Shown one piece after another: positions 57,305 through 64,000 of a stretch of 64,000 bases of DNA. The notes under the pieces are model-generated. The model worked only from the letters and a program-made list of their open reading frames with translations, was not told the DNA's origin and did no database searches. The first letter of the stretch is position 1; every line of letters starts with the position of its first letter. The stretch is from Hondaea fermentalgiana. Its lineage: Eukaryota; Sar; Bigyra; Thraustochytrida; Thraustochytriidae. The translations under genes and the position numbers were made by a program. Where the stretch lies: the NCBI GenBank assembly GCA_014084085.1, contig NPFB01000115.1, forward strand, positions 171,054 to 235,053, written 5' to 3'.

Positions 57305-59251
57305 TTAGGCGCTGGGTTCAATCGCTTCGTACGAGATGTGGTCATAGCGCCGCGCCTTGGCATACAGTCGGCCAGCAATGCAGCACCCCAAGATGCTGAA
57401 AAAGACGAGCCCTGCGCTAGCTGATCCCGAAATGGATGTGCCATCCGGGGAAGCGCGCAAGCTGCTGCCACTGCCGCTCGTACTGGCATTTCCAGGCTTG
57501 ACAGCCGGCGCATTCGGAAAGGAAGCGCAGTACGGTGTTTCACGCGTTGCACGTGGAAAACTCACCGCATCCGAGGCCCACTGCAGTTTTCCTGTTATAA
57601 TGTGGTCGGCATTTTCGGCTTTCCACATTGCGTTTGTACGTGCGTTCACCACATGAGACTGGGGAGGAATCTCGGGTGGCACAGCCCCACCCGCATGCTT
57701 ACCCCAGTTCTGATCGACCACAGCGATAGCCACAACCTCTTGCAATTGTGCTTTTGCAGGAAGCGGCGGCAAAGTCTGCACAAAGGCCGGGGCAAAAGGC
57801 CAGCGCTCGCGATCATGCAAATCATCTTCTTTGACCAGACCAATATCGAGGCCTTGCACGCCCTTGGTATTGCTCGTGTTATGCCCACTCCAAACGCCGC
57901 CCTCGTTCCATCGCGTTCGCCCCGACATGGCATCAGTTCGCTGCGTGATGAGAGTCCCATTGGCGTCTACATACGAGTACTCGAGAAACGTCTGGTCTAC
58001 AAACAGAGCGCCGCCCACTTCCCAGGCAAAGGAAAGCGTCGCCGACTGGTCACGATCTGCGGAATCGGCAGCGTCAGGCACTTGCACCCATTGCACATAG
58101 GGCTGTACGAGATCCGTCATGAAGAGGGCAAGTCTCACATTGCGTGGAATGTGCCCGTCACCACCACCCTCGGGACGCATCATTTCCTCCGTGGTTCCGA
58201 GCGTCCCCTCGTCAGGAGTCTTGTCACGAGATGTCTCGATGAGCATATTGAATGCACGAAGTTGGTCGCTCGTGTACTGCGTCTTTTCCTTGGCGTAACC
58301 GAAAAAGTGTTTGGGATCGCAAGGCTTGGCGCTAGCCGCCCAGGACCCTGCATAGCCCCAGTCCTCCATACCGCCACGCACAGGATACACGAGGTCGTTG
58401 AGACGATCATGCGGATACGGGCCTTCGCCCTTGTGCAAGTCACCGGCGACGGCGCTCATGGCCGACCCGAGCATGAGCTGCGCAATGTCGTCTGGGCTAA
58501 TTGGGAATTTGCGATTCGTGAGAGTGCCCCACTCAAAGGCAATAGCCTGCATTCCACCGTGATACGTGAGCGCAAGCTGGAAAAGGTGCTCGCGCCACAA
58601 CTCGTTGACGGCGCGCGCGGCAATCGTCTCCATGCACGAATGAGGTTTATCAATGGGAAAGTCGCGGTTCGGATCGATCGTATTCTCAGTGCGCGTATTC
58701 CGATAATAGCCAAGCGCATTCGTAGTTGGCATGATGTAGATCGACCTCGTGTTTACCAAGCGCTGCAGCCAGGCGTTTGAACAGGTCGTGTAGGATTCCA
58801 GCAAGAGTCGCGCAAACTCCATCAATGTCGTTGGGCCCACGCGTTCATTACCGTGCAGCTCGCCGCTAAAGAACACCTCTGGCCTCTCTGGCTCAGGAAG
58901 AGTCGCTTCATTGGTGATGCGCAAGACGTACTGTTTACAGTTGCCGTGGCTTCCGCATCGGCCAGGCGATGGCAGGTTATACCTGGCTTGGGCGTCGTAC
59001 AGCTCGACGAGGTCTGGGTAGTCCTTTTCGAGTCGGTGAAGCTCATCTACGATATCGCCATAATCCAGATACTTTACCGTTCTGAACGGGCCTTGAGCTT
59101 TGCTGTGCTTGGTACCCACCAGCTTGGCGAACTCCTCGTCGTCCGGGTGCACCCCGCCGAAGGAGGTTTCCAAGTTGACGGCTCCGCATGCCGTCGCAAC
59201 CAGGGCCGTCAGTACCGCCACGGTCACGCCGACGCGGCCTGGCGTGCGCAT
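57305..59251 (-). CDS. Membrane-anchored M14 zinc carboxypeptidase
   Basis: The protein is 648 residues. A signal peptide (about 1-23, GVTVAVLTALVATACG) precedes the M14 domain. Zinc ligands are His133 and Glu136 (ELHGNERVG) and His231 (ALTYHGG). The substrate-binding Arg is in TIDPNRDFP (Arg196). A probable catalytic Glu339 is in LIETSRDKTP. MEDWGYAGSW is a conserved block of the eukaryotic secreted M14 subgroup. After a beta-rich region there is one C-terminal transmembrane helix (LVFFSILGCCIAG). A short cytoplasmic tail with YDHI and YEAI, both fitting YxxPhi sorting signals, ends the protein. It should remove C-terminal residues from peptides at the cell surface or in endosomes/vacuole. 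It is convergent with the PA-domain gene. Confidence 0.9.
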   Translation of the reverse strand: MRTPGRVGVTVAVLTALVATACGAVNLETSFGGVHPDDEEFAKLVGTKHSKAQGPFRTVKYLDYGDIVDELHRLEKDYPDLVELYDAQARYNLPSPGRCGSHGNCKQYVLRITNEATLPEPERPEVFFSGELHGNERVGPTTLMEFARLLLESYTTCSNAWLQRLVNTRSIYIMPTTNALGYYRNTRTENTIDPNRDFPIDKPHSCMETIAARAVNELWREHLFQLALTYHGGMQAIAFEWGTLTNRKFPISPDDIAQLMLGSAMSAVAGDLHKGEGPYPHDRLNDLVYPVRGGMEDWGYAGSWAASAKPCDPKHFFGYAKEKTQYTSDQLRAFNMLIETSRDKTPDEGTLGTTEEMMRPEGGGDGHIPRNVRLALFMTDLVQPYVQWVQVPDAADSADRDQSATLSFAWEVGGALFVDQTFLEYSYVDANGTLITQRTDAMSGRTRWNEGGVWSGHNTSNTKGVQGLDIGLVKEDDLHDRERWPFAPAFVQTLPPLPAKAQLQEVVAIAVVDQNWGKHAGGAVPPEIPPQSHVVNARTNAMWKAENADHIITGKLQWASDAVSFPRATRETPYCASFPNAPAVKPGNASTSGSGSSLRASPDGTSISGSASAGLVFFSILGCCIAGRLYAKARRYDHISYEAIEPSA

Positions 59252-60113
59252 CTTGCCTCGGTCGCCACGCCTTTCGCTCTCGCTGGCGCAGGAGGCTCTT
59301 GCCGAGTTGGCGGAATGTTGCCGGATTGGGCCACCACTCTCACCATGTCATTCATAATTTTTTTCCAATGATTTTAGTTTTTACTTTTTGCTCGAGTCGA
59401 CCCGAGCGGAGCGCCGCCTTGCAAGCACCGCTGCGTTGCGATGCTGCCTGCCTCCGTCGCGTGCAGCCAGAAGAAGCCGCGCGAAGAGCAGGACGATTGC
59501 CAGATATGTCTTCTGCTTCCCAGACAGGCCGGCCATAAATGACTTGCTCGATTTGATTCTCGATTTCGAGGAGCATTTCATTCCTGCCTGTCTGCCTGCC
59601 TGTCTGCCTGCCTCCATTCCGCCGCAAGACCTAGCCGCACTTGACGAATCGCTCGCTCCCACGCTGTCTCCCTCCGTCCTGCTACACACACATTAGCGTT
59701 CGGCCTCGTTAGGCCTGGCGCTACAATCGAGTGTTATGGCTATTGTTAACGTCAGTGAACAGTGCATCGAATCCGGTCCGATACGATGCGATGCGCTGCG
59801 ATGCAACGCGACGTACGATGAGACCCCGTGCATATCTCGATGACGTGGCGAAGACAAACCTGACGCACCGAGAGACGCCCAAGATGTAGAGAGACGGATT
59901 ATTTATGGTTAGAGTGTAAGCCAGCGTCTTCGTGATTCTTGTAACAAAGGTCCGGCATCAACGGATCTCTACTATAGTACGCGGCAGGAGCGCAGGGCAT
60001 CGTCATGGAAAGGCTGCCAATCAGGACGCACGGACAACGTTTATGCAAGCACGAAACGAGGCAGGGTCTTGCGCGAGCAAGCCTGCGCGCTCGACTGAGG
60101 CAAGTTAGCCACG
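59252..60113. promoter_or_regulatory. Divergent promoter region (M14 carboxypeptidase / CNBD channel)
   Basis: About 0.86 kb between divergent ATGs. It contains a GCCT/GTCT repeat (59583-59612) and degenerate GATGC pentamers (59781-59803). No gene is seen. Confidence 0.45.
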
Positions 60114-62678
60114 ATGTCGAGCGTCTCCGGTGGCGGGCGGCGCAGGAGCATCGCCTATGAGATGCGCGGCATGGTGCACATGCCGACCATCGACAAGGCC
60201 CTCATGGGCATCGCGAGGCGACGGTCGAGTGAGACAACAGCACCCGAGGAGAAAATCAAGGTGGCTTTTGACGGGTACAAGACGTATCAGTACTTTGAGT
60301 TTCCCGACATCAACCCTTTGAAATTACGCGCCATGACCTCGCTGGAGAGCATTGGCACCGATGGGAACAGTGCCCGACAGCTAGCACTTTTACGAAGGTT
60401 TCTCGTCTCGCATCGCAGCAGCACACGCCGTACACTGATCCGAATTTGCGCCTTTGCATCATTTTACTCGGCCATGTCCACACCGGCCTTTGTAGCCTTT
60501 GGGTACACTATGGAGCTTCCTTTCAAGGTGTTGCAGGCTCTGGTCTATCTCGTGTTCTGGGTCGATATCGTGTTTAGCTTTAACTCCACGTACCAGGCGC
60601 AGACAGGCAACGACGTGACGGACCACATGCTCATTGCCAGGAACTATCTTGAAACATGGTTTGTTGTTGATTTTCTGGCGGCGTTACCGTTTTCCGCGTA
60701 CCAGACCAAAGAACGTCTCAGCGCCGACTTTGAGCTTTCATGGAACCGAGAGGAAAAGCACATGCCGGGCAAAATTGACATGCTCCAGCTCACAATTGTC
60801 TTTGTAAAGTTTCTGCGCGAGGCCATCCGGACACGAAGAATCGGGTTTGTAAAGTACCCGGCCATAGGGAACGCGGCCACTCTTCTTTCGTATCTCTTCA
60901 TCCTGATCCAGGTGCTCACAGTACTTCTCTTTATTGCGTGTCAGACGGAATCATCTCGATTCTATCAAGACACGGCCATTGGCGAGTATCATAACTTTGA
61001 GTGCGACAGCGCCTCGAGTACGGAGTGCGACATTAAGAACGCTTACTTTGTTCGATATGTCGTGTATCTGCACTACGCTACCGTATACATTTTGGGCAAG
61101 GGAGATCCGACATGTACCGCGGAGCGTCTCTATGCTTTGTTTGTCAACGTGCTGGGTCTCTTCTTTACGGCCACCGTGGTGGGTCAAGTCACACATTTGA
61201 TTCAGCAGGGCAATGCCAAGGTGACCAAGTGGCGCGCCAAGATGGAAGAGGTAAACGATTCGATGCTGCAGATGGGTATCAGTCCGGACTTGCAAAAGCG
61301 CATCACCAATTACTATGCGTTTTCATGGGCTGTGAACGGTGGAGAAGACAAGAATTTCCGCTGGCTTGAAGATCTCAGCAAGGGGTACCACGAAGAAGCG
61401 GCCATTCAAGTCAACGAAAACCTCATTGCTTCCGTACCCATCTTCCGAGTCGCAGATCGTGCCTTTGTGCATGCCATCATTATGAAGCTGCAGCAACAAC
61501 TCTATCTGCCTGGCGACTACATTATCAAACATGGGGAAATTGGTGACGAAATGTACTTTGTCGTAAAGGGCACGGTGCAGGCAATGAACAAGACCGAGAC
61601 GGTGCTTTATACTGTGCTGTCCGAGGGCAGCTTTTTTGGCGAAATTGCTCTTCTCAAGACGAACTCGAGGCGCACCGCAACGGTCCGGTCCTTTACGTAC
61701 TCGCACTTGAACGTTTTGTACAAGAAGGACTTTGAGGCCATCCTGCTCAATTTTCCAGAGGATGCTGCTCTTTTAGCAAACGAAGCCAAGCAGCGCGAAC
61801 AGAACTCTGCGAATGTCGAAAAGAATGTGCAACGACAGCGCTTGCGACAAAGTAGTCGTTCCGGGTCACAATGTTCGGCAATTCCAGAGAGTCAGGCGGA
61901 AAGCACGTACGAGAGCGATTATACCGACGAACAGGACGAGCGAAGATCTTCAGGAAATTCATTTCGCCATAGCGCCACCACTTTGACGAGTGCCGCGAAA
62001 GCAGCGATGAGCCAAGAGCCTCAGGGGGCGACGGTGGCCCCTCCGAACTCAGGGAAGAACGCCATCAAGGAGGAAACTCCGTACGAGCTCGAAGCAGAGT
62101 CCATCTTGGGGCGTCGACGTAGCGCAAGGCTGTCCATCGAGGGTGCTGCCATGGTGGCCAAGAGTGCTTCAGTAATGAGAAAGCGGCAACGTTCCAAGGG
62201 TGGTCAGGTGAGCCCTGAGACAGGCACAGGAAGCATTTCGCACAATACGATTCTGAACCTCGACGCCGATGGTGAAATCGATTTGGCGTGTTTGCGGCCC
62301 AAGGCGAGCAAGGTGAATGCTGCTGCAGCAGCAGCAGACCCCACCACGGCTCAGCTTTTAGCCATGATTCACAAACTTTCCAACCAGTTGCAGGAAATGA
62401 CCGACAAAGTACCCGAGGAAAAGAGACGCGTGACGCAGTTAATCGAATCGCTTCCGGTACTGCCCAGGCCGGAACAACTGGTTGCGAAGCAGGGATCTGC
62501 ATCGGATTCATCAAGCAAGGAAGTCGAGTCTGGCACAGCTGCGCAAGCGACTGAGTCTCGCCAAGACGAGTCTGCGCAAGCGACTGAGTCTCGGCAAGAT
62601 GAATCTGCGCAAGCGACTGAGTCTCGGCAAGATGAATCTGCGCAAGCGAGCCCAGCGGACGGTGGTCAATCATCATGA
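60114..62678 (+). CDS. Cyclic-nucleotide-binding-domain ion channel with altered pore
   Basis: The protein is 854 residues. Transmembrane segments include ICAFASFYSAMSTPAFVAFG (S1), LVYLVFWVDIVFSFN (S2) and YLETWFVVDFLAALPF (S3). The segment where S4 belongs (FVKFLREAIRTRRIGFVKYP) lacks the regular arginine ladder. The pore reads ATVYILGKGDPTC, with Lys329 where the tyrosine or phenylalanine of GYGD normally sits. A C-linker and cyclic-nucleotide-binding domain (about 441-549) follow, with an intact phosphate-binding cassette (FGEIALLKTNSRRTATV). The C-terminal 300 residues are disordered and end in three 11-residue repeats. HCN/CNG channels are cyclic-nucleotide-modulated cation channels; this one probably is not K+-selective. 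The family assignment is secure. Confidence 0.9.
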   Translation: MSSVSGGGRRRSIAYEMRGMVHMPTIDKALMGIARRRSSETTAPEEKIKVAFDGYKTYQYFEFPDINPLKLRAMTSLESIGTDGNSARQLALLRRFLVSHRSSTRRTLIRICAFASFYSAMSTPAFVAFGYTMELPFKVLQALVYLVFWVDIVFSFNSTYQAQTGNDVTDHMLIARNYLETWFVVDFLAALPFSAYQTKERLSADFELSWNREEKHMPGKIDMLQLTIVFVKFLREAIRTRRIGFVKYPAIGNAATLLSYLFILIQVLTVLLFIACQTESSRFYQDTAIGEYHNFECDSASSTECDIKNAYFVRYVVYLHYATVYILGKGDPTCTAERLYALFVNVLGLFFTATVVGQVTHLIQQGNAKVTKWRAKMEEVNDSMLQMGISPDLQKRITNYYAFSWAVNGGEDKNFRWLEDLSKGYHEEAAIQVNENLIASVPIFRVADRAFVHAIIMKLQQQLYLPGDYIIKHGEIGDEMYFVVKGTVQAMNKTETVLYTVLSEGSFFGEIALLKTNSRRTATVRSFTYSHLNVLYKKDFEAILLNFPEDAALLANEAKQREQNSANVEKNVQRQRLRQSSRSGSQCSAIPESQAESTYESDYTDEQDERRSSGNSFRHSATTLTSAAKAAMSQEPQGATVAPPNSGKNAIKEETPYELEAESILGRRRSARLSIEGAAMVAKSASVMRKRQRSKGGQVSPETGTGSISHNTILNLDADGEIDLACLRPKASKVNAAAAAADPTTAQLLAMIHKLSNQLQEMTDKVPEEKRRVTQLIESLPVLPRPEQLVAKQGSASDSSSKEVESGTAAQATESRQDESAQATESRQDESAQATESRQDESAQASPADGGQSS
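62541..62639 (+). repeat. Three 33-base in-frame tandem repeats
   Basis: Each unit encodes AQATESRQDES. The last two copies are identical at nucleotide level, indicating recent duplication. They lie at the C-terminal end of the CNBD channel gene. Confidence 0.95.
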
Positions 62679-62968
62679 TGAGCGTGTTCGCTCGCGCAAA
62701 AAGCGGGCATACAAGCAAGAAAAAGTCACGCACTGACAGGATTTGGAAATGAGCGTGAGTTTGAACACTGACAAGGACGCAAAGGGCACGAGGGTCTGTT
62801 CGATTGTCTGCTGTTTGAGCCCAACCAAAAAGGCCTGGCAAGCGAGCGCGCGAGCGCCATGCGCAGACATGGCAATTTATAGACCCTGGCGAGTAGAAAA
62901 CGAACAGGAGAAAAGGAATGTGGAAAGAAACAAACCGAGAAACAATAGCAGGCAAAGTAATAAAAGGC

Positions 62969-63319
62969 TTACTTCTTGCTCTTCTGCTGTCGCTGGGCGA
63001 CAACCCGCTTGACAATCTTCTGCTCCTCAATCAAAAAGGCGCGGACGATGCGGTTGCGGACGCACTGGGCGCAGCGGGAGCCACCGTAGGCACGGGTGAC
63101 AGTCTTCTGGCGCTGGGAGACCTTCTGGAGGTCCTTGGGGCGGATGGCCTTGAGGCCCTTGAGCTCGACCTTGCAGTCACCGCACTTGGGGACGGAGCCG
63201 CGCTTGGCGATGTACTTGGCGACCAGGCGGCCACCGGGGGTCTTCACGGCCTTGACCTTGTTGGACCGCGTGCGGTACGCATGCCGCCGGCGGTATGTGA
63301 TACGGATGTCCTTGGTCAT
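62969..63319 (-). CDS. RPL34: 60S ribosomal protein eL34
   Basis: The protein is 116 residues, the usual length. MTKDIRITYRRRHAYRTRSN starts the protein. Zinc-ribbon cysteines are Cys46/Cys49 (VPKCGDC) and Cys83/Cys86 (GGSRCAQC). The C-terminal block RAFLIEEQKIVKRVVAQ is nearly invariant in the family. eL34 binds 28S rRNA in the large subunit. It is a single exon and convergent with the channel gene. A telomere-like AGGGTTAGGG lies about 610 bases upstream. Confidence 0.96.
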   Translation of the reverse strand: MTKDIRITYRRRHAYRTRSNKVKAVKTPGGRLVAKYIAKRGSVPKCGDCKVELKGLKAIRPKDLQKVSQRQKTVTRAYGGSRCAQCVRNRIVRAFLIEEQKIVKRVVAQRQQKSKK

Positions 63320-64000
63320 TTTGACGAGCCGCTTCCTTTCCTACGGTACTAAAACCTGTTCAATCGTTCCATCAAGCACGTCCTCAATCGTCAGCCTCTC
63401 CCTTCCTGCTTTCTCCGCGTCTCCTCCTCCCTCCCTCGCCCTGCCCTGCCGGCCGGCCAGCCGTCGCGCCAAGCTTGGCTGGCTGGCTGGCTGGCTGGCC
63501 CTGGCGTGCTCATCCATTCCATCCGCCTGCATCCATCCATCTCGCGAGGCCGCTCGCCGCCGCTTCGCGCACGTCGCCGCGGGCCGTCCCGATCTCGCGC
63601 GGGCTCCGGCCTCCCGCCACGCGCCCGCGCCCGCCGCGCGCCCGCCGCGCTCCTGCCGGCCGCACCTACCTCGGCTGCCGCTCTGCCGCTCTGCTCCGGG
63701 GTCTGGTCTGCGCGCTCTCTCTGCGCTGCTTGCGCGCCTTCTGCCCGCGCCCTGCTGCGCCCCTTGCCCGCCCTGTGTGGCGCCGCGGGGGCCCCTTGCA
63801 CGCCGCCATTCTCCACTTGCAACCCGCCATTCTGCACTTGCAAGCAGCCGCACCGCCGCAGCCACGCAATGCCTCGGGGCAGAGGAGCCCCGCGTTCCCC
63901 GGACACCCCGCGCGCCGCACCGGGAGCTAGGGTTAGGGCACGAAAGGGGTTGCGCAGAAGGAGGGGGGAAAAGGGTTGCGCAGAGAGCGCGGGGGGGGGG
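63320..64000. promoter_or_regulatory. GC-rich upstream region of eL34
   Basis: About 0.7 kb to the window end. It holds a GGCT repeat (63477-63500), very GC-rich sequence and a TAGGGTTAGGG element (63928-63938). The last bases run into a G tract. No coding region is supported. Confidence 0.45.
63929..63938 (+). promoter_or_regulatory. Telo-box-like AGGGTTAGGG upstream of eL34
   Basis: The same 10-mer as upstream of eS8, in the opposite orientation relative to the gene and 610 bases before the start. Function is inferred from parallels with plant and fungal ribosomal protein promoters. Confidence 0.4.

Noticed and set aside
62541..62639. Regular 33-base repeats resembling a CRISPR array
   Set aside because: They are contiguous, in frame and without spacers; they encode a protein repeat.
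63928..63938. Telomere end
   Set aside because: Only two TTAGGG-type units, followed by unrelated sequence; more like a promoter box than a telomere.

Overview
The window is nuclear DNA of a GC-rich, mostly intron-poor protist. The genes are eukaryotic throughout: an XMAP215 TOG protein, an R-SNARE, a Rat1/XRN2 exonuclease, a CM1 (centrosomin-type) protein, ribosomal proteins eS8 and eL34, a PIAS-type SUMO ligase, ALG3 and a cyclic-nucleotide-gated channel. Most are single-exon and separated by GC-rich spacers full of tetra- and pentanucleotide repeats. This style, together with an ARM-BTB protein and a bacterial-type TrmA in the nucleus, suggests a stramenopile and perhaps a thraustochytrid (Labyrinthulea). 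The lineage is inferred from gene style, not from a search.

Layout. 1-10.6 kb: four leftward genes (TOG protein, cut by the window edge; longin R-SNARE; XRN2/RAT1; CM1 coiled-coil protein). 10.6-25.2 kb: three rightward genes (eS8 with one clear intron; PIAS-type SUMO ligase; a large ARM-BTB protein), with a 5.2 kb gene-free repeat-rich stretch at 15.8-20.9 kb. 25.6-29.9 kb: ALG3 and a four-CBS protein leftward, and a 2OG-Fe(II) dioxygenase rightward. 30.2-32.5 kb: a decayed patch with a kinase-like fragment around a sequencing gap and an astacin metalloprotease pseudogene. 32.5-41.4 kb: Sel1-repeat protein, cytochrome b561, PWWP-PHD chromatin protein and a predicted N-myristoylated dual-specificity phosphatase. 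44-54 kb: coiled-coil/LRR protein, F-box LRR protein, an acidic nuclear-type protein and a TrmA-like methyltransferase. 54-63.3 kb: a secreted PA/SPRY-like protein, a membrane M14 carboxypeptidase, a CNBD channel with an abnormal selectivity filter, and eL34.

No operon-like system or CRISPR array is present, and I found no tRNA or rRNA gene. The genes are mostly independent housekeeping and regulatory loci; the only functional pairing I can point to is XMAP215 and CM1 (microtubule nucleation). The best leads are a canonical PCNA-binding PIP-box at the C-terminus of the ARM-BTB protein; a two-unit telomere-like box (AGGGTTAGGG) upstream of both ribosomal protein genes; a cluster of TAGGCCTA palindromes beside eS8; a possible TET/JBP-like dioxygenase; a secreted PA plus SPRY-like architecture; and a channel whose GYG filter reads GKG.

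Three 100-base N runs (2862-2961, 18101-18200, 30371-30470) are assembly gaps of unknown true length. The first two touch pentanucleotide arrays.
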